Below, piece after piece: positions 53,169 to 63,003 of a stretch of 64,000 bases of DNA. Below the pieces are notes generated by a model. The model did no database searches and was not told where the DNA came from. It saw nothing but the letters and a program-made list of their open reading frames with translations. Positions within the stretch are counted from its first letter, which is position 1. Every line of letters begins with the position of its first letter. This stretch comes from Taklimakanibacter sp021828105 (GTDB lineage Bacteria > Pseudomonadota > Alphaproteobacteria > Rhizobiales > Aestuariivirgaceae). The stretch is from contig JAKATG010000024.1 in the NCBI GenBank assembly GCA_021828105.1, positions 1 to 64,000 on the forward strand, read 5' to 3'. The position numbers and the translations under genes are program-made.

Positions 53169-54226
53169 CCCACTTTCGTCCTTGGATCGAGGAGCCGGTA
53201 GAGCAGGTCCGACAGGAGATTTATGCCGATGAAGACCGAGCCGATGATGATCGTGCCGCCGAGGACGGCGTTCATATCGGCATTCTGCAGCGAGTTGGTG
53301 ATGTAGAGACCGATGCCCGGCCAGGAAAAGACCGTCTCGGTCAAAACCGAGCCTTCCAAGAGCCCGGCATAAGAGAGCGCGATGACGGTGACCATCGGCA
53401 CCGCCGCGTTGCGCAAGGCATGGCCCCAGATGACCCGTGTCTCCGACAGGCCCTTGGCGCGCGCGGCGACGATATATTCCTGGGCGAGCTCGTTCAGCAT
53501 GAAGGAGCGCGTCATGCGGCTGATATAAGCGAGGGAAAAATAGCCGAGCAGCGAAGCCGGGAGGATGATGTGGCGAAAGACATCGCGAAACACGTCCCAC
53601 TGGCCCTGCAGCGCCGAATCGAGAAGATAGAAACCGGTGACCGGCGTGAAGCTGTATTCATAGACGACGTCGATGCGGCCGGGGAAAGCGACCCATTTGA
53701 GCTTGGCGTAAAACAGGACCAGCGCCAGAAGCGCCAGCCAGAAGATCGGCACCGAATAGCCGATGAGGCCGATGAGCCTGACGACCTGATCGACGAGGCT
53801 GCCGCGCTTGACGGCGGCCAGCACGCCGAGCGGCACGCCGAGCACGGAGCCGATCAGCGTCCCGAGCGTCGCCAGCTCGATCGTCGCCGGAAAGGCGCGA
53901 CGAATGTCGGTCATCACCGGATTGGTGGTCAGGACCGAATTGCCGAAATCGCCGCTGAGCGCATTCTTCAGATAGATATAGAACTGCTGGACGAGCGGCA
54001 GGTCGAGGCCCATTTCGCGGCGCGTGCGCTCGACGACATCCGGGCGGGCACGATCACCCAGTACCGCCAGCACCGGATCGATCGGGATGACGCGGCCGAT
54101 AAAGAACGTCACAGCGAGCAGACCCAGATAGGTCGTGATCGCGATGACGATGAACCGGCCGATCACCGAGGCGATGGCGACGGCACGAGCGCCGCCGCGC
54201 GACGCTTCGGTCTCAATCGCGCTCAC
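53165..54226 (-). CDS. Peptide ABC transporter permease (DppB/OppB type)
   Basis: 353-aa permease. Landmarks are a first helix near 23-47 (VIGRFIVIAITTYLGLLAVTFF), GLDLPLVQQFYIYLKNALSGDFGNS, and the ATPase-contact loop YIVAARAKGLSETRVIWGHALRNA. The start is GTG 54226, 17 bp after the binding-protein gene. The N-terminus is slightly longer than in enteric DppB. Confidence 0.92.
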   Translation of the reverse strand: MSAIETEASRGGARAVAIASVIGRFIVIAITTYLGLLAVTFFIGRVIPIDPVLAVLGDRARPDVVERTRREMGLDLPLVQQFYIYLKNALSGDFGNSVLTTNPVMTDIRRAFPATIELATLGTLIGSVLGVPLGVLAAVKRGSLVDQVVRLIGLIGYSVPIFWLALLALVLFYAKLKWVAFPGRIDVVYEYSFTPVTGFYLLDSALQGQWDVFRDVFRHIILPASLLGYFSLAYISRMTRSFMLNELAQEYIVAARAKGLSETRVIWGHALRNAAVPMVTVIALSYAGLLEGSVLTETVFSWPGIGLYITNSLQNADMNAVLGGTIIIGSVFIGINLLSDLLYRLLDPRTKVG

Positions 54227-54243
54227 GCCCTCTTATCCAAAGA

Positions 54244-55893
54244 CTATTCTTTGGAAATCGTATCGACGAAATTGGTGTCGAAGCTCGGGCCGAGCTTGAA
54301 GTCCTTCAGATTGCCGCGCAGGCCCGCCACTTCCAGCTGCTGGTGAATGATCACGAAGGGGCTGGCGTCGAGGACGGCCTTCTGCAGCTCCTGATACATC
54401 TGGGCGCGCTTGTCCGGATTGCGCTCGAGCAAGGCGGCTTCCGTCTTCTTGGTCAGTTCCGGAATGTCCCAGGCATTGCGCCAGGCAAGGGTCGAGATCT
54501 TGGGCGTATCGGAATTGTCAGGATTGCTGGCGAAGGTCTGGGCATTGGAGTTCGGATCGAAATAATCCTGGCCCCACTGCCCGATATAAATGTCGTGATT
54601 GCGGGCACGGTACTTGGTCAAGGTCTGCTTGCCGTCGCCCGGGATGATTTCGAGCTTGATCCCGGCCTGCCCCAGGGTCTGCTGGATCGATTCCGCCATG
54701 CCGGTCACCGGCTGAGAGCTGCGGACGTCCATGGTGACGTTGAAGCCGTCCGGAAGACCGGCCTTGGCGAGCAGCTCCTTGGCCTTGGCGACGTCGAGCT
54801 TGAACGGATTCTCGGGAAGCTCGCCCAGAACGCCATCCGGCAGGAAGGTCTGATGGATCTCGCCGATGCCCTTGAGGATGGTGGCGCCCAGCGCATCATA
54901 GTCGACGAGATATTTGAAGGCCTGGCGCACCTCGGGCTTGGCGAGGTTCGGATTCTTCTGATTGAGACTGATGTAATAGACCGTGCCCTTGGGGGCGCTG
55001 GTGGTCTTCAGATCGGCATTCTTGGCAACGGCGTCGAGGTCGTTCGGCTCGAGATTGCGGGCCACATCGATGTCGCCGGCTTCCAGCGCCAAGCGCTGGG
55101 CAGCGCTTTCCTTCATGTGACGATAGATGACGCGGGCGAGCTTCGCCTTCTCGCCGAAATAATCGTCGTTGCGCTCCATGACGACGACTTCATTGGCCCG
55201 CCATTCGCGCAGCTTGTAGGGACCGGAGCCCGCAAAGCCGGTCTTCAGCCAGGCATTGCCGAAATCATTGTCGTACTTGTAGTCGTCGCTCGGCGTGACC
55301 GCCGCGACATGCTCCTTGACCAGCTTGCTGTCGACCACCGAACCGACCGTCGCCGACAAGCAGTTGAGGACGAAGCTCGGCGCATAGGATTTGTCGACGA
55401 CGAACTGGAAGGTCGTATCGTCCACGGCCTTCGCCTTGTCCGCGACATTGTCACCACTGATGCCGAGTTGCTGGATGATGAAGGCCGGGCTCTTGTTGAG
55501 CTTGACCGCACGTTCGAAGGAATAGGCCACGTCGGCGGCGGTGATCGGGTTGCCGGAGGCGAATTTCAGTCCGGGCTTGAGCTTGAACGTATAGGTCAGG
55601 CCATCGTCCGAAACCGTCCAGCTTTCGGCGAGGTCGCCCTTGACCTTCGATGTATCATTGAGATCGATACGGACGAGAAGGTTGTAGGTGTTGGCGGTGA
55701 CCTCGGCTGTCGAGAGCTCGAAGGCCTCGGCCGGGTCCATGGAAATGATATCGTCGATCGCGAAGCCCTCGACCAGCGTGTCGGCCGGGGTGACGGCCAA
55801 GACGGGCGTGGAAAGCGCCATCAAGGCAATAAGCGCCGCACCGCCGACGGTTACCCGCAAAGTGGCGGCAAGCTTTCCGATCTTCATGTCCAT
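54244..55893 (-). CDS. Peptide ABC transporter periplasmic binding protein (DppA/OppA type)
   Basis: 549-aa family 5 solute-binding protein with a signal peptide (TLRVTVGGAALIALMALSTPVLA-VT). Family sequences: ADTLVEGFAIDDIISMDPAEAFE, ESWTVSDDGLTYTFKLKPGLKFASGNPITAADVAYSFER, and GSGPYKLREWRANEVVVMERNDDYFG. It captures oligopeptides or similar compounds in the periplasm. AGGAGAG before ATG 55893 supports the start. First gene of the operon. Confidence 0.9.
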   Translation of the reverse strand: MDMKIGKLAATLRVTVGGAALIALMALSTPVLAVTPADTLVEGFAIDDIISMDPAEAFELSTAEVTANTYNLLVRIDLNDTSKVKGDLAESWTVSDDGLTYTFKLKPGLKFASGNPITAADVAYSFERAVKLNKSPAFIIQQLGISGDNVADKAKAVDDTTFQFVVDKSYAPSFVLNCLSATVGSVVDSKLVKEHVAAVTPSDDYKYDNDFGNAWLKTGFAGSGPYKLREWRANEVVVMERNDDYFGEKAKLARVIYRHMKESAAQRLALEAGDIDVARNLEPNDLDAVAKNADLKTTSAPKGTVYYISLNQKNPNLAKPEVRQAFKYLVDYDALGATILKGIGEIHQTFLPDGVLGELPENPFKLDVAKAKELLAKAGLPDGFNVTMDVRSSQPVTGMAESIQQTLGQAGIKLEIIPGDGKQTLTKYRARNHDIYIGQWGQDYFDPNSNAQTFASNPDNSDTPKISTLAWRNAWDIPELTKKTEAALLERNPDKRAQMYQELQKAVLDASPFVIIHQQLEVAGLRGNLKDFKLGPSFDTNFVDTISKE

Positions 55894-56095
55894 GTTTGCT
55901 CTCCTGGATGGTTCTCTAGCGGGAGACCGGTTCGTCCGGCCTTGTTCTTCCTGGACAAAGTCTTGCAGATTCCACCTTCAGGCGCAACGACGGTCGATTG
56001 TAGTCGGAGATCGGCACCGTTTGCGCGGGTCGGCGCCTTCTCCCTAATAAGGACATAAAGTCCACCCTATCAGAGTTCCGCTGAAGGAGGCGACC

Positions 56096-56860
56096 ATGAG
56101 CGACGGCAAAACCCTCAATCCTTTATCGCGGCGCAGGCTTCTGGGCTTGGCCTCGCTGGCGCTGGCCCTGCCCGCGGCCCTGCCTGCCCATGCCAAGGAG
56201 CGGATCCTGCGCGGCACCGTCTCCTATCGCGAGCGTATTGCCCTGCCGCGGCATGCGATCCTGGAGGTGAGCATCGTCGACCTGGCGCCCGATACGCCCG
56301 AGAGCATTTTCGCCGTCACGCAAGTGCGCACGCGCAATCGTCTGCCCATTCCCTATCGCCTGCGCTTCGACGACACACGCATCCGCCGCGGCCACACCTA
56401 TATGCTCCAGGCACGCATCCTGGTCGACGGCAAAGTGTGGTTCGCCACCAGCGCCCGCCAACAGATCCGCGGCCCCATCCAGCCGGAAGTCCTGGTCCAG
56501 CGCGTCGCACAAGGGTCCGAGGCTTCGATCCCGAAAGGCAAATGGCTGGCGGAATCGATCCGCAATGGCGGCGTCATCGACAATCTGCAGAGCACGATCG
56601 AGATCGCCGAGGACGGCAAGGTGACGGGCAAGGGCGGCTGCAACGGTTTCGGCGGCAAGGCCACCGTCACCGGCGACAAGATCAGCTTCGGACCGCTGGT
56701 CGCGACCCAGATGGCCTGTCCGCCTGCGATCATGGACCAGGAGACCAAATTCCTCGGCGCCCTCAACGACGCGCGGCGCTGGCTGATCGACGATCAGCGC
56801 GGCAAGCTCATCCTGTTCGATGCCGGCAACAAGGAAATCCTGCTGCTGGCGCGGATGTGA
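56096..56860 (+). CDS. Exported YbaY-META two-domain protein
   Basis: 254-aa protein. A Tat-like signal (LSRRRLLGLASLALALPAALPAHA-KE) is followed by a YbaY-type domain (about 36-132: LRGTVSYRERIALPRHAILEVSIVDLAPDTP, IPYRLRFDD). A META/HslJ domain (about 150-254: KWLAESIRNGGVIDNLQSTIEIAEDGKVTGKGGCNGFGG, MACPPAIMDQETKFLGAL) ends the protein. Both domains occur in envelope proteins linked to stress or antibiotic tolerance; no exact role is known. A perfect AGGAGG lies upstream of ATG. Confidence 0.82.
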   Translation: MSDGKTLNPLSRRRLLGLASLALALPAALPAHAKERILRGTVSYRERIALPRHAILEVSIVDLAPDTPESIFAVTQVRTRNRLPIPYRLRFDDTRIRRGHTYMLQARILVDGKVWFATSARQQIRGPIQPEVLVQRVAQGSEASIPKGKWLAESIRNGGVIDNLQSTIEIAEDGKVTGKGGCNGFGGKATVTGDKISFGPLVATQMACPPAIMDQETKFLGALNDARRWLIDDQRGKLILFDAGNKEILLLARM

Positions 56861-56869
56861 GGGGTGTGT

Positions 56870-57070
56870 CTACCTTCCGCGCCTGCGCGAAAGGATGATG
56901 ACCACCAGGCCTAAAGCGGCGAGAAGCAGGCCCCAATAGATCCAGGGCGTCTGGCTGATCATGAAGCTTTCGGCGGGATAGGGGAAATAGCCGCTGCCCT
57001 GGCCGATCCATACGAGCCCCATGAGGACCATCAGGCTGCCGATGACCAACAAGACGACGCGCAATATCAT
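56870..57070 (-). CDS. Small two-helix membrane protein
   Basis: 66-aa protein with two transmembrane helices (about 3-24 and 42-60) joined by a short loop (GQGSGYFPYPAESFMISQTPW), ending in RRRGR. Small proteins with this GSGYFPYP loop are widespread in rhizobia, with unknown function. It is convergent with the YbaY-META gene, 9 bp from its stop. Confidence 0.75.
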   Translation of the reverse strand: MILRVVLLVIGSLMVLMGLVWIGQGSGYFPYPAESFMISQTPWIYWGLLLAALGLVVIILSRRRGR

Positions 57071-57147
57071 GGACCGTTCTCCTAGCGCGCATCCCGGCGA
57101 AGTGGAATCACTTCGCCGAAAAGGATTCGCGCCAAATCAATATGCTG

Positions 57148-57194
57148 GAGCAAATCCTTATCGCCAAAGTCTTCAACTTTGGCGGGATTTGCTC
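57148..57194. repeat. Dispersed palindromic repeat, copy 2
   Basis: GAGCAAATCC (57148-57157) and GGATTTGCTC (57185-57194) enclose TTAT and inner arms CGCCAAAG/CTTTGGCG with a 7-nt loop. It is the same family as 25142-25214 but with a compact centre. It sits between the small membrane protein and the LysR regulator. Confidence 0.7.
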
Positions 57195-57230
57195 TAGCAG
57201 CGGCCAAGCGTAATCATTTCAGATTCCGGT

Positions 57231-58139
57231 TCAAGGCCGGATCTGCTGCAGGAACGCCACCGTCGTGCGGTCCATGCGGTGCTCGGAATTGAGCGCGATC
57301 TCGAAGGTCGATTTGTGGGTGAAGCGCCCGGGCAGGATGGGGCGGATGCGGTCGTTCCCGGTCCAGATCGCGGCATAATGCACCGGCATGAAGCCGATGA
57401 ACTGGCCGGACAGCACCAGATGCGCCATCGCCTCCATGTCGGTCACGGTGGCCCCGCCGGTCACGCTGTCATTGGCGAGCTCGACATGGCTCGGCAGATG
57501 GCTGCGGATGACATAGCGGCAGTCGCGCAATTCCGCCATCTCGATGCGGTTCGGCGCGCGGTCGAAGAGCGCATGGCCGCGCCCGCAATAGAGCTCGTGC
57601 AATTCCTCGAGCAGCGGCCGGTACTGGAGCCCCGGCACATGATGGTAGAAGGCGGAGATGCCGATCTGCAGCTTGCCTTCGAGCAGAGCGCGCTCGATAT
57701 CGGGCGGCTCCATGACATGCAGCGCCAGATGGACATTGGGATGCTTCAGGCTGAAGCGGCGCACCAGATCGGAGAGGCGCATATCGGGATTGGTGACGGT
57801 CGAATCGACGATGCCGACATCGAGCCTGCCGGTGAGGTCTTGGCGCAACTGGCTTACCTCGCGCACGAAGGCGACATGCGACTTGAAGATGGCGGTCGCG
57901 GCCTCATAGACCTTCTGGCCTTCGCTGGTCAGGCTGAAGCCGGCACGCCCGCGCTGGCACAGGCGCAAGCCCAAACGGTCCTCGAGGGCCGCCATCTTGC
58001 TCGAGATCGAGGCGGCGGAAATGTTCATGCGCGCCTGGGCGGCGGAAAAGCCGTTGCTCTCGACGATGACGCAGAACATGCGCAAGAGATTGACGTCGAT
58101 GCCGTCGAGGGTGATCTGCGGCTTGGCTTCGCGCGGCAT
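57231..58139 (-). CDS. LysR-family transcriptional regulator
   Basis: 302-aa regulator. The N-terminal winged helix (about 9-70: VNLLRMFCVIVESNGFSAAQARMNISAASISSKMAALEDRLGLRLCQR) and the C-terminal effector domain (GRLDVGIVDS, LEGKLQIGISAFYHHVPGLQYRPLLEELHELYCGRGHALF) are complete. It is divergent from the BMP transporter operon across a 126-bp gap containing a perfect AT-rich dyad, and likely controls that operon. Confidence 0.9.
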   Translation of the reverse strand: MPREAKPQITLDGIDVNLLRMFCVIVESNGFSAAQARMNISAASISSKMAALEDRLGLRLCQRGRAGFSLTSEGQKVYEAATAIFKSHVAFVREVSQLRQDLTGRLDVGIVDSTVTNPDMRLSDLVRRFSLKHPNVHLALHVMEPPDIERALLEGKLQIGISAFYHHVPGLQYRPLLEELHELYCGRGHALFDRAPNRIEMAELRDCRYVIRSHLPSHVELANDSVTGGATVTDMEAMAHLVLSGQFIGFMPVHYAAIWTGNDRIRPILPGRFTHKSTFEIALNSEHRMDRTTVAFLQQIRP

Positions 58140-58155
58140 ACTTAACCTGAAGCGG

Positions 58156-58174
58156 AAATAAAGTTCATTTATTT
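58156..58174. promoter_or_regulatory. AT-rich dyad, candidate LysR operator
   Basis: AAATAAA (58156-58162) and TTTATTT (58168-58174) around GTTCA form a perfect 19-bp dyad, 17 bp before the LysR start and 92 bp before the divergent transporter gene. It contains a T-N11-A core consistent with LysR-type sites. Confidence 0.5.
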
Positions 58175-58265
58175 AATATCGAACAAAAGTAATTCCTGAT
58201 CAAGACTGTCCCTTGCCAATGAAGAACGAGCCGCGGCGAAGCTGCGGCCAACAAGGGAGAGAGAC

Positions 58266-59219
58266 ATGATCATCAGCAGAAGGTCTTTCATTGCCATTTG
58301 CGGGTCGGCTGCCGGCGTCGCCATGCTCAAGCCCGCCTGGGCGGACGCGTTCAAAGTGGCGATCGTCATGCCGGGCAACATCACCGACAAGTCGTGGAGC
58401 CAGTCCGGCTATGAAGGCATCATGCAGGCCAAGGACAAGCTCGGCCTCGATGTCGCCTATAGCGAAAAGGTGGCGCAGGCCGATCAGGCCGAAGCGATGG
58501 CCGACTATGCCAGGCGCGGCTACAAGGTGGTGATCGGCCATGGCGGCGAATTCCAGGACGCCGCCAAGCGCGTCGGTCCCAAATATCCCGACACGATCTT
58601 CGTGGTGAACAACGGCCAGCTGGGCGGCGGCAATATCGCCTCGGCCGATTTCAACTTCCGCCAGTTCGGCTATCTCATGGGCTATCTCGCCGGCAAGATG
58701 TCGAAGAGCGGCAAGGCCGGCTGGATCGGCGGGCAGAAGATCAAATTCTCGCTCGACCTCAACTCCGCCTATGAGGCGGGCTTCAAGGCGGCGGGCGGCA
58801 CGGAAGTGTTCACCGCCTATACCAATGACTGGGACGATATCGCCAAGGGCAAGGAAGCCGCCCTCAACCAGATCTCGCAAGGCGCCGACGTCATCTTCCC
58901 GACCATGGACAATGCGGTGATCGGCAGCCTGCAGGCCTGCAAGGAGAAGGGCGTGTGGGGCTTCGGCCTCTATTACGACGCCGTCGCCGACTGGCCCGAC
59001 ACCGTGCTGCAATCCGCCATCTTCGACATCAAGGGCGCGATGCTCGACTACATCAAGCTCGCGCAGGAGGGCAAGCTCGAGGGCAAGAACTACAATTTCG
59101 ACCTCAAGACGCCGGAAGCGGCCCGCATCGGCTCGTTCCACAAGGCCGTGCCGGAAGACGTCCAGAAAGAGGTCCTGGCGCTCGCCGAGAAGATGAAGTC
59201 GGGCGAGCTCACGCCCTGA
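58266..59219 (+). CDS. BMP-family ABC transporter binding protein
   Basis: 317-aa periplasmic binding protein of the basic membrane protein (PnrA/Med) family. The N-terminus SRRSFIAICGSAAGVAMLKPAWA is Tat-like. The mature part has VAIVMPGNITDKSWSQSGYEGI, VVIGHGGEFQDAAKRVGPKYPDTIFVV, and GADVIFPTMDNAVIGSLQACKEKGVWGFGL. BMP proteins bind nucleosides and related compounds. The downstream ammonia-lyase hints at histidine or another imidazole instead. GGGAGAGAG precedes ATG. Confidence 0.88.
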   Translation: MIISRRSFIAICGSAAGVAMLKPAWADAFKVAIVMPGNITDKSWSQSGYEGIMQAKDKLGLDVAYSEKVAQADQAEAMADYARRGYKVVIGHGGEFQDAAKRVGPKYPDTIFVVNNGQLGGGNIASADFNFRQFGYLMGYLAGKMSKSGKAGWIGGQKIKFSLDLNSAYEAGFKAAGGTEVFTAYTNDWDDIAKGKEAALNQISQGADVIFPTMDNAVIGSLQACKEKGVWGFGLYYDAVADWPDTVLQSAIFDIKGAMLDYIKLAQEGKLEGKNYNFDLKTPEAARIGSFHKAVPEDVQKEVLALAEKMKSGELTP

Positions 59220-59233
59220 GCCATTGGCCTACG

Positions 59234-59430
59234 CTCCCTCCGCCGCGCGCAAGCGCGGGGAGGGTGTCGCGCGGAACGCGCGACGGGTGGGGTCTCTCCA
59301 CCAGGAGGTACTTAACGAATGGCTATGGAGACTGCAAAGACCTTGCTTGAGAGACCTCCCTTCAGGGGGCACCCCACCCGTCGCGCTGACGCGCGCCACC
59401 CTCCCCACGCCTGCGGCGTGGCGGAGGGAG
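59234..59430. repeat. Long composite palindrome inside the BMP transporter operon
   Basis: The ends CTCCCTCCGCC (59234-59244) and GGCGGAGGGAG (59420-59430) begin two arms of about 60 nt that are nearly complementary throughout. Both contain internal hairpins (GGGGAGGGTG, CGCGCGACGGGTGGGG). The centre, about 70 nt, is unrelated. It fills the 237-bp gap between the binding protein and ATPase genes. It looks like a REP/MITE-type insertion that would fold strongly in RNA. Confidence 0.7.
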
Positions 59431-59456
59431 AGTGAACGAAAGTAGCGGACAGGTCG

Positions 59457-60970
<1,514 letters not shown>

Positions 60971-60971
<1 letters not shown>

Positions 60972-62038
60972 TGGCGCGCGCCATGCAGCTCCTCTATGCG
61001 ACGAAGACCGTCTGGGCGGTGATCCTGGCGCTCCTCGTCGGCTCGATCCTGATGCTGATGGCGGGCGCCAACCCGATCGCCGCCTATCGCTCGCTCTTCG
61101 GCGAAGCTTTCTTCGACTATTACGGCTTTGGCGCCACGCTGGTGAAATTCTCGCCCATCCTGCTGGCCGGCCTCGCCGTCGCCGTGCCGCTGAAAGCCGG
61201 CCTGTTCAATGTCGGCGCCGAGGGCCAGATCTATATGGGGGCGCTGTTCTGCGCCATCGCCGCACTCTACCTCCCGGAAATGTACTGGCCGCTGCACCTC
61301 CTGATCTGCGCCCTGGCGGGTGCCTTGGGCGGCGCCTTCTGGGCGGCGATCGCGGGCTACCTCAAGGCCTATCGCGGCATCAATGAAGTCATCGTGACGC
61401 TGCTCCTCAATTATGTCGGCATCAATATCGTGAGCTATGCGGCAGGCGGTCCGATGATGGAGGAAGGAGCACCCTATCCCTATTCGGCGGAGATCCCGGC
61501 GAGCCTGTTCCTGCCCCATATCATGAGCCCGACCGATGCCCATATCGGCGCCATCATCGGCGTGCTGCTTGCCATCGTCCTGGCGCTCGCTCTCAAATAC
61601 ACGACCTTCGGCTTCGCGGTGACGACCGTCGGCAGCAACCCGCAGGCGGCGCGCTATGCCGGCATCTGGGTGCAGAGGCAAATGGTCGCCACCATGGCTT
61701 TGGGCGGCGCGCTCGCCGGCCTCGCCGGCGCCTTCGAGATCCTCGGCGTCAAATACCGCCTCTTCCACATGTTCAGCCCGGGATACGGCTTCGACGGCAT
61801 CGTCGTCGCCTTCATGGCCGCCGCCAATCCGATCCTGGTGCCGGTCGCGGCTTTGTTCTTCTCCGGCCTGCGGTCTGGCGCCCAGTTCATGCAGCGCGCC
61901 TCGGGCGTCGACAGCACCGTGGTCGACGCCATCCAGGGCCTCGTCGTCATCTTTGTCGCCGCGAGCCTCGCGATCAAATTCAGCGACTCGCGCTGGGCAG
62001 GATCCTGGCGCAGCGCCGGGCGATGGAAGCGGCCATAG
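60971..62038 (+). CDS. ABC transporter permease (BMP/nucleoside type)
   Basis: 355-aa inner-membrane permease of the BPD_transp_2 family, with about 8-9 helices. Landmarks: NVGAEGQIYMGALFCAIAALY, GINEVIVTLLLNYVGINIVSY and TTVGSNPQAARYAGIWVQRQM. The start is ATG 60971 overlapping the ATPase stop; GTG 60968 is possible. Confidence 0.9.
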
Positions 62039-62056
62039 CACCTGGGGAGAAACAGA

Positions 62057-63001
62057 ATGCTTGAATGGCTCGATCTGGCGCTCATCACCGACGTGCTGCG
62101 CACCAGCCTGCGCCTGATGGTGCCGATCGCCTTCGCGGCGCTCGGCGGCGTCATCTGCGAGCGGGGCGGCGTCTATAATGTCGGCATGGAAGGCATGATG
62201 CTGTCGGGCGCCTTCGGGGCGGCGCTCGGCACGTTCCTCACCGGCAGCCCGGTGATGGGCGTCGTCGTCGGCATAGCGCTCGGCGCGCTCGGCGGCGCCA
62301 TCCTCGGCATCCTGTCGATCCGCCTCAATGTCAACCAGATCGTCACCGGCATCGCCATCAATCTCGTGGCGATCGGCCTCACCGCCTTCCTGGCGCGCCT
62401 CATCTTCGGCCTCAACGCCACCACCAAGACGTTGCCCGGCTTCACGCCCTGGGCGATACCGGGTCTTTCCAAAATACCCGTCATCGGCCCGGTCTTCTTC
62501 GACCAGGATCCGCTCATCTATCTGCTCTATCTGCTGGTGCCCTTCCTCTACTGGCTGCTCTATCGCAGCGCCTTCGGCCTCGACGTGCGCGCCACCGGTG
62601 AAAATCCCGGCGCCGCCGACTCGGCCGGCGTGCCGGTCTATGGCGTGCGCTTCCTGTGCACGCTGATCAGCGGCGGCCTCGCGGGCTTGGGCGGCGCCTA
62701 TATCGTCGTGTCGCAGGTCTTCGTCTTCACCGAGCATATGAGCGCCGGCAAAGGCTTCATCGCGCTCGCCGCCATCATTCTCGGGCGCTGGGATCCGCTG
62801 GGCGCCCTCCTCGCCTCGTGGTTCTTCGGCTTCTGCGACGCGCTGCAACTGCGCCTGCAATTCGCCAATCCGTCCGTGCCCTATCAGATCTTCACCGCAC
62901 TCCCCTATGTGGCCTCGATCCTCGCCCTCATCGGCCTCTATGGCCGGGTCAAGCCGCCGGCCGCGGTGGGCCTGCCCTATCGGCGCGAATCGAAGACCTG
63001 A
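62057..63001 (+). CDS. ABC transporter permease, second subunit (BMP/nucleoside type)
   Basis: 314-aa permease. Landmarks: ERGGVYNVGMEGMMLSGAFGAALG, LNVNQIVTGIAINLVAIGLTAFLAR, VRATGENPGAADSAGVPVYGVRFLC. It pairs with the previous permease in this transporter type. GGGGAGA precedes ATG. The ammonia-lyase gene begins 2 bp after its stop. Confidence 0.9.
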   Translation: MLEWLDLALITDVLRTSLRLMVPIAFAALGGVICERGGVYNVGMEGMMLSGAFGAALGTFLTGSPVMGVVVGIALGALGGAILGILSIRLNVNQIVTGIAINLVAIGLTAFLARLIFGLNATTKTLPGFTPWAIPGLSKIPVIGPVFFDQDPLIYLLYLLVPFLYWLLYRSAFGLDVRATGENPGAADSAGVPVYGVRFLCTLISGGLAGLGGAYIVVSQVFVFTEHMSAGKGFIALAAIILGRWDPLGALLASWFFGFCDALQLRLQFANPSVPYQIFTALPYVASILALIGLYGRVKPPAAVGLPYRRESKT

Positions 63002-63003
63002 TC

